Positions 17,701-26,225 of a stretch of DNA of 64,000 nt are shown piece by piece (positions within the stretch are counted from its first letter, which is position 1; every line of letters starts with the position of its first letter). The position numbers and the translations under genes are program-made. Below the pieces are notes generated by a model. It was not told where the DNA came from, did not search any database, and saw nothing but the letters and a program-made list of their open reading frames with translations. Source of the DNA: a virus; the IMG/VR virus record IMGVR_UViG_3300036398_003487, positions 1-64,000 of that record. One strand, 5' to 3'.

Positions 17701-20360
17701 CTTTGTTCAGAAAAATAATTCGGGTCAATTGACATATCTCTATCCTGAAATGATACTATCTTACCAGCTTCTAACGGACTAGCCGACGGGTCAATAAACA
17801 ATACCGTAAAATTATCCATATGATATTTTGTTTGAGGATTGTTAAAATCAGGTTCAATTGAAACTATCATTCTTGTTGAACCGTAAAAGTCAGTTGGAAG
17901 ACCAAAATCAGTTTCAATATCAGTACCATCAAAATATCTACCTTTATTGTTCCAAGAATTTAAATATTCAGAATAAGGTAGCGACGTTGAGAAATGAGAG
18001 TTAGTTAATGTTCTAATATCAGTATCTCCGTTATTGTTAACCTCAACTTCAACTTCAATTTCAGCAATAACCCACGGAAATCTATTATACTCAAAATATT
18101 GACTTGGATTTACGTCACCAGCATATAAACCAGATATATACTCAGATTCAACATTATCACTACGATAGAGTGTAAAATCGGTTGAGTCAATTAAAATACT
18201 TGAATTAAGTAACGTATATAAATTAGGTTGTCCAATAGAATCAAAATTAATTCTTTGGTCATCTAACCTACAATTACATCTTTCACAACCATCTTCAGTA
18301 TACAATAATAAAGGTAAACCAAGATTTTTAAAAGGATTACCTGTAAAAAATGCACTAACATCTATTGGTGTATTACATGTTCTTTCAGGTCTACCAAATC
18401 TTCTTCTAATCCAATTTAACGAAACACATATTCCATAAACAAGAGTTTGAATTAATGAAACAATTGTCGCCAAAATTGGTCCGACAACTAACCATAGAAA
18501 TCCCAAAATGTGAGCAATAATCATTAAAATCATTGCGATATATCTGAAAATTTCAAAGAATATGTTGTACACTATATATGTAAAATTTACTCTAAAAAAT
18601 GCATCATTGGTTGGAAATTTGTTATATTCACCTGTACATTTATCATCTAAAATATTTTTAATACCTGTTGTATTCCACGGTCTCCTTTCCGAAACATATC
18701 TATCCATTAACTGACTAACAGTGTAAACTTTATTATATTTAAGTTCCATAAATGTATCTTCACAATTAATTGCGGCTGACACATTAGCATAGTCTGTCCA
18801 ATCTAAACTAAAAGCATATGACTGTTCAAGTAAAAATCTATCTTCATCAATTTTTAAGAAGTTGATGATTGCATCTGAACCATCATCTATTCTATCATAA
18901 ACAAAATATAAAGATGTAAAATCTTGCGGATATATATTTTGTGAAAGATATTGAGTACCATCAGAGTAATATATTTGAAAGTTTTCAACATTTAACGTAC
19001 CTGTTAATCTATACACTCGATTAGTTTCATTAGGATTTAAACCTGCGTCTGATAAATAAACATACTCACCATTCTCATTTGGAGAATTTGATGGTATGAA
19101 AATAGATACAGGAATACCAATCTGTTCATTAAATTGGTAATCCAAATATGGGTCGTCTGAATTAGTCCAACCATATTCTTTAATATTTGGAACTAAAAAA
19201 TAAGCTCTTTTAGTAGGTTCGGAAATTTCAGGGCCTTGTTCCCATTTTACTTTAAATCTGTACTTACCTTTTGTCGGTATACCAACTTCAGGATTTTGTG
19301 TTATTTGTTGATTACCCTCTTCATCGGTATAAACATAATCAAGGTTCATTGGAACTTCTAGTAACCAAGCTCCATTTTCATCAATTACTTTACCACCATT
19401 TTCTAATTCAACTGTTTCCAATATCGGTAATCCGTCACTATCAGTTCTATAACTTTGTCTTATCGCCAATATTTGCCCAGGACCTGAAGTCAAGTCACAC
19501 AAGTCACCCATTGTTTTTGGGATTTTACATTTGTCATAGATATTATTATACCCTAATTTAGTTTCATCAACTGTTGAAACCAATGAACCCATAAAAACTG
19601 CTGTAGGTAAAATAGTAACTTGAGCTTCAGCAGTTAAGTCAAAGTCAGTTCTTGCAATATAATAATCACAAGTTTCTTGTTCACCATAAAATGGTGCAAC
19701 TTGAACTGTTTTTGATATTGTCACAATTTGAGGTAGTTCACTATAATTTTCAGAAAACTTAAACTGAGCCCCGTTAACTTGTGATTCAGTTGCTCTACCA
19801 ATTCTAATTAAATCCGCAGGTGTAAATGAAAACTCACCAATATCGGACAAATCAACTTGCATAAATAAAGTATGCTGTCCTGGTGGTACACCTAATATCA
19901 TAAAGTCACCCGAACCATTTGTGGTAACAACAAACTTAAAATACTTGTCGTAAACCTGAATTACCGACTTATTAGTTAAAGCGTCATTTCTATCAGGAAA
20001 AGTCCCAACAGGAATGTGTCCTGTGTAAGAGGGTGTATAAGGTAATAAATTGTATTTGTAACCATCTTCATTAACGTCATTAATTGTTCTGTATGGATAT
20101 AATGTACTAATTACAGTATCATTGATGTCTGCCTCATCTAAAGCAATAAAAATAGATATTTTAGCGTTAGGTAAACCAAATCCGTTATTGCAGAAAACTC
20201 TACCAACAACCACCCCATAGTCAGCACAAGCTCTAATGTAAGTATCATTTGGATTAATTGATAAAGACAATAATTCAAGTGTGTCAAAATTTTGTTCAAG
20301 TTTTACCTGAATTACTTTATCAATCCCTAACTCTGTTCTAATTCTGTAAGATGAAGACAT
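14763..20360 (-). CDS. Giant baseplate-associated protein with a hydrophobic segment
   Basis: Predicted 1865-residue protein, the largest of the baseplate operon. The N-terminus (GRVFCNNGFGLPNAKISIFI ... GDFMILGVPPGQHTLFMQVD) matches a carboxypeptidase-regulatory-like beta sandwich. Around residues 600-650 lies a long hydrophobic stretch (FRYIAMILMIIAHILGFLWL then VVGPILATIVSLIQTLVYG) ending in basic RRRFGRPER, like two membrane helices with a positive flank. A cysteine cluster (CERCNC) follows near residue 690. The remainder is beta-rich. Transmembrane segments are unusual in a tail protein and suggest membrane contact during infection, which is inference. It directly follows gp6, and a TATTTAT element precedes the ATG at 20360 by 12 bases. 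Confidence 0.6.
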   Translation of the reverse strand: MSSSYRIRTELGIDKVIQVKLEQNFDTLELLSLSINPNDTYIRACADYGVVVGRVFCNNGFGLPNAKISIFIALDEADINDTVISTLYPYRTINDVNEDGYKYNLLPYTPSYTGHIPVGTFPDRNDALTNKSVIQVYDKYFKFVVTTNGSGDFMILGVPPGQHTLFMQVDLSDIGEFSFTPADLIRIGRATESQVNGAQFKFSENYSELPQIVTISKTVQVAPFYGEQETCDYYIARTDFDLTAEAQVTILPTAVFMGSLVSTVDETKLGYNNIYDKCKIPKTMGDLCDLTSGPGQILAIRQSYRTDSDGLPILETVELENGGKVIDENGAWLLEVPMNLDYVYTDEEGNQQITQNPEVGIPTKGKYRFKVKWEQGPEISEPTKRAYFLVPNIKEYGWTNSDDPYLDYQFNEQIGIPVSIFIPSNSPNENGEYVYLSDAGLNPNETNRVYRLTGTLNVENFQIYYSDGTQYLSQNIYPQDFTSLYFVYDRIDDGSDAIINFLKIDEDRFLLEQSYAFSLDWTDYANVSAAINCEDTFMELKYNKVYTVSQLMDRYVSERRPWNTTGIKNILDDKCTGEYNKFPTNDAFFRVNFTYIVYNIFFEIFRYIAMILMIIAHILGFLWLVVGPILATIVSLIQTLVYGICVSLNWIRRRFGRPERTCNTPIDVSAFFTGNPFKNLGLPLLLYTEDGCERCNCRLDDQRINFDSIGQPNLYTLLNSSILIDSTDFTLYRSDNVESEYISGLYAGDVNPSQYFEYNRFPWVIAEIEVEVEVNNNGDTDIRTLTNSHFSTSLPYSEYLNSWNNKGRYFDGTDIETDFGLPTDFYGSTRMIVSIEPDFNNPQTKYHMDNFTVLFIDPSASPLEAGKIVSFQDRDMSIDPNYFSEQRQVYATGTTINLSHINVQWTNPTTGPNQASQMMTTYNIPGFDSLPKTTGFPSDIEYFQVITGWTVGQYKEIIGNPFGGKFGLLYNYSMTHYEYSTGNNIAGYNGRIRRFENPQNIIGISNLISNIDDYQIVVLMRGVDVHSPRVKQRIYTDPFFNAFGYGYGYVNNNGSLPPLNQVLDNPSGYIEGYYKLNIPLQPNAYNNKTCTRHNQLGTNTDADQWGSTVFYDSYAFLYNTNLFSAYITNMLNYYSSFDITTFGQNGSNSQIPPQFSDGSYNPLYLNFDNGYTRNSTLNFMGGYFSVQQQNPASGAGNCSLPKPVTPVYTLNYWNFPELYSGNGLIPYQTLEGQSLYYLNIGYSYYNSDCEFCNGGLGEPCSLLVNSYSSFQRGFISPSYNSTNSYANSNANGYTIYSSINMNNSSRIVVRTDRLPTSTSESINGGNSYLMHQNPTFAIFQYNDSGEQSELTNVTQQAFSINDSTNQFLPYAEVADSLADCEKAVMLKCYELINGVPTIKPDCEELMNPTSSNKKFFNYGTGCYNLVSKLIATIPDDIRSIVEWSQRVKVNNAVCFNVFSHSFSNQWINGTLYAYPFNNKRVFTGSDNRPYSIFCKDTIYFHETSNNFYYRSSPWSVTEGFIGKNNTTFGNTIDFGNYKFLQSPTTILDLGPKAYFIQELVNNDDYDGYIVSKIKSTSYNNVSEILNLFILSRLVNPNFLQFLIPSTPGVNEGSDDPTVRGFFKNRRWENNNTSTLPALVDADYAQMISINSEFGIIPFSVSNYAQTVDSVYQPVILGDENNFPFFGLLLTGITQDRDYISPRRTIWNPQATIDTPQQYNFTEIPVKSQEVPFYLWKLIKMNNEETGQPMDYGTIFGSQNNNWVTNYPDSTGEFNNSFFQYKYQKLDRFNNASRYFQVDGNLAANYRGTLINFDSNNVPTDTIPTQNFNPQFLVGAPNHFYFGLKRGGSALDRFLIKYVNTEEVIE

Positions 20361-20372
20361 GTGTGTTTTTTA

Positions 20373-20379
20373 ATAAATA
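20373..20379 (-). promoter_or_regulatory. TATTTAT element before the giant baseplate gene
   Basis: Gene-strand ACTATTTATTA lies 12 bases before the ATG at 20360. It sits between GTGTGT and ACACAC arms that could pair in the transcript. Confidence 0.5.
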
Positions 20380-20411
20380 GTTTACACACGATTTTCAAAA
20401 AATAAATGATG

Positions 20412-22283
20412 TTAACTGAAATTAACTGTTGTTAGATTTTTAACTGACACTTTAATGTCCTTATCAGGGAATCTAATATTAAAAATTTGATTTGGTTCTG
20501 CGTAAATAGTATCTTCTATAACCTTAATTTCTTTTGTTGTTGTATTAGAATATGATTGAGAAACTTGTGATGATGAATATAATCCACCAACTCGGTTATA
20601 CACATTTATAGATGCAACAGTAATAACACCTTCTTCACTTTGTATTAACGCTCTTAATTGTGATATATAAAGATTTTCACCCATACCTCGATTACTTGGA
20701 CTCATATAAGTATTAATCCTTGATATTATATTTGAAATTACAACACCCTGATTTTGTGAACTATTAAGTACAATAAAAATGTCAAACGCTAAATCAATTA
20801 CTTGAGCCGAAAGAACTTGGATATAATCATTCATCATTCTGTAATTTGACAAATAAGTTGCAATATTATTTTTTATTGTACCAGATACTACTTCAGTTAA
20901 CGCTCCTGTAGAATCGTATGACAAAATTTGTACGTTTATTTTATTATCAACCTCAGTAATTGCAACTTTAGCAGGTGCTCCAAATCTTGAAGGCATTTTT
21001 CTAATAATCGCTTCGTAATCATTAATAGTTACCGCTCTGTTTTGTGCGGCAAAGTTAAATGTTATTAAATTTCTAATTTCTTCAATGCTTGGATAATTTG
21101 CACCACCAATTGATGGTAATATGTTGTTACAAGATAAAGAATTAATTACTGCAGTAACTTTATTTTGGTCACTACCATATACATTAAAGTTCACAGTTCC
21201 AAGTTGAGTAATTGAACCAGGTCCAAGATTACTTACCAATCCACCTCCAACACGATACTGAACAAATAATGTTGAATTACCTTTAAGTGTTGAACCTAAA
21301 GAATAGTTATTTTGATATTTCGATATGTCTAAAGGAGTACCATTAGTAGTAAATTGTCTTAATAGTTCATCTGAGGATGTATTTCCACCACCAAAAGTTA
21401 ATTTTAAAAATCCTTGTGGTGTATATTCAGTAATAAACTTTTGGTTTGTTTTATAATAACGACCAACCTTAATACCTGTTTCATCCTGTGGTTTTGTTGG
21501 GTCTTCGATAAAAATATTGTCCTGAGCTAAAGCCTCAACTTCAAACCACTTATTAGTTAAGTTTGTAGTATCCATAAACTCTTGTGCTGAAGGAATGTTG
21601 TTGTAATTAGTACCGTCTTTTAAGATTACACCAGTTACACCCAATACGTTTTTTTCAGGTAAGAAAAATTCAAAAAATGGTCTTGTTTCAGGAGTATTAA
21701 TAACTCTCTTAAATACTTTTGTAATACCATTAATAACAACTTCTCTTTTTGTAATTGTATAGTTAATTAATATATTATTAGCGTTAAAGTTAGGAATTAC
21801 TGTTCTGTTAACCATTCCTTCACTATTAAAATCATTACCAAAATCAACATCGTATAAAGTTTCAAAAGTTTGACCAGCACCAATTACCTGACTACCTTTA
21901 GCTAAAATTCCAAAATAAGCAGAGTCTGGTGGTTGTAATGTACCTGTACTAGATTGTACAGCAGGAGCGTCACCAAAAGGTGGAACTTGTATTGAAAAAT
22001 CAACCAATGAAATCGATGGTCTCATTCCAGGAATTTTTAATCCATAAGTTCGAGCAATATTATAAAGTGAACTTGGTTGTTGTGCAAATTGTAAAACACT
22101 TTCTTGTAAACTTCTATCAATATGATAATTTAAGTTATCAGTAACCGCAGCGTTTAAGTCAAGTAATACAGAAAAAACAGAAGCATCATTTACGTTTTGA
22201 ATTAAATCAGGATAATAAGTTCTAACATAATTTATTAACTCTAATCTAATTGCCTGAAAATCCCTTGTAGTATATGATATCAT
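20412..22283 (-). CDS. Baseplate wedge subunit gp6-like (Baseplate J family)
   Basis: Predicted 623-residue counterpart of T4 gp6 (660 residues), which forms the dimeric wedge ring around the hub. The N-terminus (YTTRDFQAIRLELINYVRTY and LLDLNAAVTDNLNYHIDR) is the recognisable gp6/J-like helical start. The centre contains the conserved RAVTINDYEAIIRKMPSRFG stretch, and the C-terminal third is an alpha/beta region. It lies four bases downstream of the gp25-like gene, the same pairing as in T4 (25 and 6). No obvious promoter element precedes it, so it is probably co-transcribed with gp25. Confidence 0.85.
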   Translation of the reverse strand: MISYTTRDFQAIRLELINYVRTYYPDLIQNVNDASVFSVLLDLNAAVTDNLNYHIDRSLQESVLQFAQQPSSLYNIARTYGLKIPGMRPSISLVDFSIQVPPFGDAPAVQSSTGTLQPPDSAYFGILAKGSQVIGAGQTFETLYDVDFGNDFNSEGMVNRTVIPNFNANNILINYTITKREVVINGITKVFKRVINTPETRPFFEFFLPEKNVLGVTGVILKDGTNYNNIPSAQEFMDTTNLTNKWFEVEALAQDNIFIEDPTKPQDETGIKVGRYYKTNQKFITEYTPQGFLKLTFGGGNTSSDELLRQFTTNGTPLDISKYQNNYSLGSTLKGNSTLFVQYRVGGGLVSNLGPGSITQLGTVNFNVYGSDQNKVTAVINSLSCNNILPSIGGANYPSIEEIRNLITFNFAAQNRAVTINDYEAIIRKMPSRFGAPAKVAITEVDNKINVQILSYDSTGALTEVVSGTIKNNIATYLSNYRMMNDYIQVLSAQVIDLAFDIFIVLNSSQNQGVVISNIISRINTYMSPSNRGMGENLYISQLRALIQSEEGVITVASINVYNRVGGLYSSSQVSQSYSNTTTKEIKVIEDTIYAEPNQIFNIRFPDKDIKVSVKNLTTVNFS

Positions 22284-22287
22284 AGTT

Positions 22288-22740
22288 TTATATATTAATA
22301 ATTACAAATCCTGCGGTATTAAATACATTATTTGTAATATTATAATTTATTCTTACTTTTGCGGTGTATTCAATTTCAGGAGTATTAGTAAAATTAAATT
22401 CAGTTGCCGACTCATTATTTATTTGTAAAGTATCTTGAGTCTCAACCGCTGGTTCAATTTTAACTGAAGTAATTGTTAATCCTGGTATGTAAGTTTCAAC
22501 CGCTTCTTTTATTTCTGTCTCTATTTGGTCAAAAGTAGGACTATCAAGTGGTTCAAAAATAAACTCATATAATCTTGTCCCAAAGTTTGGCATAAAATAT
22601 CTACTACCTTTTCTTGTAAGTAATAAATGTATTAAACTACTTCTAATTTCTTCTTCACTTGTATCTGATAAATCCAAAAATTTACCATTTAGCGAATCTT
22701 TAAAAGGAAAAGTAATACCGTATGTTACACCATTTGCCAT
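22288..22740 (-). CDS. Baseplate wedge gp25-like (lysozyme-fold)
   Basis: Predicted 150-residue counterpart of T4 gp25 (132 residues), the wedge component that nucleates sheath assembly. The signature LLTRKGSRYFMPNFGTRLYE with FIFEPLD is typical of the GPW/gp25 family, which has a lysozyme-like fold without necessarily having activity. A TATTTAT element lies five bases before the ATG, and the gp6 gene follows closely, making a 25-6 unit. Confidence 0.88.
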   Translation of the reverse strand: MANGVTYGITFPFKDSLNGKFLDLSDTSEEEIRSSLIHLLLTRKGSRYFMPNFGTRLYEFIFEPLDSPTFDQIETEIKEAVETYIPGLTITSVKIEPAVETQDTLQINNESATEFNFTNTPEIEYTAKVRINYNITNNVFNTAGFVIINI

Positions 22741-22745
22741 ATTAA

Positions 22746-22752
22746 ATAAATA
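22746..22752 (-). promoter_or_regulatory. TATTTAT element before gp25-like gene
   Basis: Gene-strand AGTATTTATTT lies five bases before the ATG at 22740. Confidence 0.55.
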
Positions 22753-22766
22753 CTGAAAAATTAAAT

Positions 22767-23003
22767 TTATATCAAAACAATAATTTTACCCTCAATAGTT
22801 TTTGGAGTTTCATTTTCATATTCAAATTCTACAAATTCTTGTTTAAGTAGATATTCGTTTATAAAATCATTAATAGGGTAGTAACTTATACAATCAATTA
22901 TTGGTTTTCCTTTGGGTGAGTACCTATAATAACCAATTTCATAATCCCATATCGTCAATAAACTTTTTGTGGGATTTTTTGTAAGAAGATTTACTTTCGT
23001 CAT
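22767..23003 (-). CDS. Small hypothetical protein between gp25 and flavodoxin-like genes
   Basis: A frame of 100 residues is open from 23069, but I prefer the internal ATG at 23003 (MTKVNLLTKNPTKSLLT), which cuts the overlap with the upstream flavodoxin-like gene to 65 bases and gives 78 residues. The C-terminal half (IIDCISYYPINDFINEYLLK) lies outside the overlap and is the only coding sense there. I do not recognise the family. The start is uncertain, and the overlap is longer than usual for this genome. Confidence 0.4.
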   Translation of the reverse strand: MTKVNLLTKNPTKSLLTIWDYEIGYYRYSPKGKPIIDCISYYPINDFINEYLLKQEFVEFEYENETPKTIEGKIIVLI

Positions 23004-23706
23004 AAACATCTGTTGTGTATTGCCAATTCCAATATAGTTTCTTATTTGGTTCAAATCCGTAAAACTCATGAACTTTCATTTGGGTTTTAGTTACATCTTC
23101 ACCATTCCAGTTTTGTCCAACACAGATAAATCCTGTCTCAATGCCTTCAACTATATTTTTTTCACCTAAAGTAGCATGTCTATTTTCAATCCAAGTTAAT
23201 CTCTCAATTAAATTTTGATAGAACATATTTGCTTGTCCCCATCTCACTGAACTAAAAAATATTACAGCATCCGCTTCAAAAAGTTCTTTAGATACTTTCC
23301 ATAGTTCATCTGACTTATTATTTAAACTAGCCCAACATCTATGGTATCCTGAAGGATTTTTTTTATCATCTTTAAGTAAAGATTTTAAAAGTCCACAACT
23401 ATTACCTTCTTCTCTAGACACATTTCCTTCACAAGGAAATATTTTTAATTCAGAAACATCCATGAAAACTGATTTATCCCCAAGTTCTTCATTTAAATAC
23501 ATTGCTAAGATTTTTGATTTAGGGACATCAATATTTTTATCATCCCAATTATATCTATTTGAACAACTTAATAATAAAACTTTCTTTTTCTTTTTTAGAA
23601 TGTCTAAAGTTTGTTTTAACTTTTTTTCACCACCCTCCTGAACCATGTTCTCTGAGAGCATCATTTTTCTTATTTTTTCAATTTCTTCTTGTATGATATT
23701 AGACAT
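22939..23706 (-). CDS. NADPH-dependent FMN reductase-like flavodoxin-fold protein
   Basis: Predicted 255-residue enzyme. The start is the ATG at 23706; the frame is open to 23760 but that would run through a terminator hairpin. After a roughly 35-residue extension (MSNIIQEEIEKIRKMMLSE) come the flavodoxin-fold landmarks: VLLLSCSNRYNWDD with the FMN phosphate loop, a FEADAVIFFSSVRWGQANMF strand and loop over the flavin ring, and FICVGQNWNGED. Family members transfer electrons from NAD(P)H to flavin or quinone. The cysteines near KIFPCEGN and SCGLL are not a clear iron-sulfur motif. It has its own TATTTAT element four bases before the ATG. The extension contains LxE sites like capsid-targeting peptides. 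Confidence 0.7.
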   Translation of the reverse strand: MSNIIQEEIEKIRKMMLSENMVQEGGEKKLKQTLDILKKKKKVLLLSCSNRYNWDDKNIDVPKSKILAMYLNEELGDKSVFMDVSELKIFPCEGNVSREEGNSCGLLKSLLKDDKKNPSGYHRCWASLNNKSDELWKVSKELFEADAVIFFSSVRWGQANMFYQNLIERLTWIENRHATLGEKNIVEGIETGFICVGQNWNGEDVTKTQMKVHEFYGFEPNKKLYWNWQYTTDVYDESKSSYKKSHKKFIDDMGL

Positions 23707-23710
23707 AATA

Positions 23711-23717
23711 ATAAATA
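23711..23717 (-). promoter_or_regulatory. TATTTAT element before the flavodoxin-like gene
   Basis: Gene-strand GGTATTTATTA lies four bases before the ATG at 23706, directly after the terminator that ends the nrdA transcript. Confidence 0.6.
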
Positions 23718-23724
23718 CCTCTTT

Positions 23725-23753
23725 AAATAAAAAATCCCGACCTAGCTCGGGAT
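23725..23753 (-). terminator. Rho-independent terminator after nrdA
   Basis: On the minus strand ATCCCGA, a 6-base loop and TCGGGAT form a 7-bp GC-rich stem followed by a T-rich run. It lies 20 bases after the nrdA stop and just before the next TATTTAT element, a clear transcript boundary. Confidence 0.85.
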
Positions 23754-23773
23754 AACACATCGGATATTGTTAA

Positions 23774-26206
23774 TTATGATGAACAACCAAAACAATCAAA
23801 TTCACTATTCTCAGGTTTTGGAGGTAAATTCATATAACTGTAATCAACCTTTGGTGGTTCAGGTGTTGGTTTTGGTTTGTTAATTTTTGATACGTCCATA
23901 GCTAAGTGTTTAGCTCCCGTTGAGATTGCTCTTGTTCTAACGTAATAACAAAGTGTTTTTAATCCTTTTTCCCATCCGTAGAAATGTGATGATGAAATTT
24001 TTGATAATGTTGGGTTTGACATGTAGATATTCATTGATTGTGATTGGTCAATAAATGGTGCTCTATCTGCCGCCATTTCAATCAATGCCTTTTGTGATAT
24101 TTCCCAAATTGTTTTATACTTTTCAATCAGTCTTTCAATTCTCTTAACTTTAAAGTTATATCTTTTATCTTCAGGGTCCAAATAATTCAAGAAGTTAATT
24201 CCTTGAATTGAACCTTCATTCATAATGATTTCATTCTTTAAGTCCTCAGACCAAATTCCAATCTTCTCAAAATCACTAATCAAATACTTGTTAACAATCA
24301 TAATCTCACCACCAATTACACGTCTGTTGAAAATTGCCGAATGAGCAGGTTCTGTCATTTCATATGAACCTGTAATCTTAGCTGAAGATGCCACAGGCAT
24401 TTGAGCTGTGAATAATGAGTTACAAACTCCGTACTTACTAACATTCTCTTTTAGAGTTGACCAAGGCCATCTTCCTGATAACTCATCTTCATTCAATCCC
24501 CACATATCAAATTGGAATACTCCTTGTGACATTGGTGACCCTTTAAAGTAAGCATACGGTTCATACTTACCATCCATACACAATCTGTTACTTTCAGTGA
24601 TTGCCGCAAAATAGATTGTTTCAAAAATTTCTTTATTTAATTTACGAGCTTCCTCAGATGTAAAAATGTAATCCATCAAATAGAATACGTCTGCAAGTCC
24701 TTGAGTTCCAATAGCGATTGCTCTTTGGTATAATCCACCCTTACGTCCTTTTTCAGTTGAGTAATTGTTGATGTTAACAACTTTGTTTAACGCTCTTACA
24801 ACCTTACGAGTTTCTTCATACAATCCCTGAAAATCAAACTCACCATCTTTTACATAGTTCTTTAACACCATAGATGAAAGAGTACAGATTGCGGTTATAT
24901 TCTCGTCAGTGTATTGATAGATTTCATTACAAAGGTTTGATTGTTTAATAACACCAATGTTCTGATGGTTTGTCTTTCTGTTAGCACTATCTTTAGAACA
25001 TAAATATGGAACACCTGTTTCAACTTGTGATTCAATAATCTTATTCCAAATCTCCTGAGCCTTAACTTTCTTACCAAGACCCATACTTACGGCTAATTTA
25101 TAATTTTCTTCGTATTCATCACCGTAACTTTCTTGTAATGGTTTTATACCCGCCTTAATTATATCATTAGGACAGAACAAATACCAATCGTCGTTGTTCT
25201 TAACTGCGTTCATAAAGTTGTCAGGAATCCAAAGTGCGGTAAACAAATCACGAGCTCTTAATTCCTCGGCGCCTGTATTCTTTTTAATTTCCAATAGGTC
25301 AAAGATATCTTTATGCCAAGGTTCCAAGTAAATTGCCGCAGAACCAGGTCTACGCCCTTGTTGGTTAAAGAAACGAAGTGACTCATTTACAATCTTCAAA
25401 TACTTTAAAAGTCCACCAGCGTGTCCACCTGAAGATGAAATACGACTCTCCTTACTACGAATGTTAGACATTGATAGTCCGATACCCGCAGCATCAGATG
25501 AGTAAGTTGAAATATCTCTCATGGTGTTTAACAAACCTTCACGAGAATCCGAATCATTGTAATGAAGAACACAAGAAGCAAGTTGTGGTGTTTTAGTACC
25601 AGCATTAATCATAATTGGTGTTGCCGGAGATATTCTTTGAGTTGATAACGCTTGGTAATACTCAACCGCTTCCTTAAATGTATTAGTTACCCAAAGAGCA
25701 ACTCTCATATACATGTGTTGTGGACGTTCAACTACTTTACCTTCCGACAATTTCAGAAGATACATCTCAGCAAGTGACCTCCAAGCAAAATAGTCAAAAT
25801 TGTAATCATTGTCGTGATTAATAACATTATCAATATTTTCCTCTCCGTATCTTTCAATTATTTCTATCAAACCATCATTGATAATTCCATCAGAATATAA
25901 CTCTCTAATTGTTTGACAAAAACTTGGATTAGTTTCTTTATGATAAGATGAAATAGCAACTGAAGACGCTAATCTTGAGTAATCGTGATGACTACCTGTA
26001 AACGCCGCAGCAATTTCATAGATTAACTTATCTAATTCTTTTGTAGTAATAATACCTTCAGTTGGTACTGAAGTGATAACCTTAATAAAGATTTCATCGG
26101 AGTTGACACTCAACCCCTTTGAAGCTCTTTTAATACGGTTATAAATTTTCTGTGGATTAAATGACGAATCATCTCCACTTCTTTTTTTAATTTTAAGTGA
26201 CATCAT
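23774..26206 (-). CDS. nrdA: Ribonucleoside-diphosphate reductase class Ia, large subunit
   Basis: Predicted 810-residue alpha subunit, reducing ribonucleoside diphosphates to deoxy forms for phage DNA synthesis. The N-terminal 90 residues look like an ATP-cone. Key residues are present: the LASCVLHYND cysteine (substrate-side redox Cys), the NLCNEI cysteine (thiyl radical site), the AICTLSS cysteine, and a C-terminal CFGCSS tail that re-reduces the active site. It lies 19 bases downstream of nrdB, as a co-transcribed pair, and a strong terminator follows. There is no TATTTAT element before it. A second Met is one codon downstream of the start; either may be used. Confidence 0.93.
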   Translation of the reverse strand: MMSLKIKKRSGDDSSFNPQKIYNRIKRASKGLSVNSDEIFIKVITSVPTEGIITTKELDKLIYEIAAAFTGSHHDYSRLASSVAISSYHKETNPSFCQTIRELYSDGIINDGLIEIIERYGEENIDNVINHDNDYNFDYFAWRSLAEMYLLKLSEGKVVERPQHMYMRVALWVTNTFKEAVEYYQALSTQRISPATPIMINAGTKTPQLASCVLHYNDSDSREGLLNTMRDISTYSSDAAGIGLSMSNIRSKESRISSSGGHAGGLLKYLKIVNESLRFFNQQGRRPGSAAIYLEPWHKDIFDLLEIKKNTGAEELRARDLFTALWIPDNFMNAVKNNDDWYLFCPNDIIKAGIKPLQESYGDEYEENYKLAVSMGLGKKVKAQEIWNKIIESQVETGVPYLCSKDSANRKTNHQNIGVIKQSNLCNEIYQYTDENITAICTLSSMVLKNYVKDGEFDFQGLYEETRKVVRALNKVVNINNYSTEKGRKGGLYQRAIAIGTQGLADVFYLMDYIFTSEEARKLNKEIFETIYFAAITESNRLCMDGKYEPYAYFKGSPMSQGVFQFDMWGLNEDELSGRWPWSTLKENVSKYGVCNSLFTAQMPVASSAKITGSYEMTEPAHSAIFNRRVIGGEIMIVNKYLISDFEKIGIWSEDLKNEIIMNEGSIQGINFLNYLDPEDKRYNFKVKRIERLIEKYKTIWEISQKALIEMAADRAPFIDQSQSMNIYMSNPTLSKISSSHFYGWEKGLKTLCYYVRTRAISTGAKHLAMDVSKINKPKPTPEPPKVDYSYMNLPPKPENSEFDCFGCSS

Positions 26207-26225
26207 AGTTTAAAAAGATAATAAA

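Noticed and set aside
22767-23069. Frameshifted continuation of the flavodoxin-like protein
   Set aside because: The flavodoxin-fold protein ends with a normal C-terminus, there is no slippery run at the overlap, and the second frame does not look like a missing part of the fold.
23707-23760. Extended start of the flavodoxin-like gene at 23760
   Set aside because: The extension reads through a GC-rich terminator hairpin and the TATTTAT element; the ATG at 23706 fits both.
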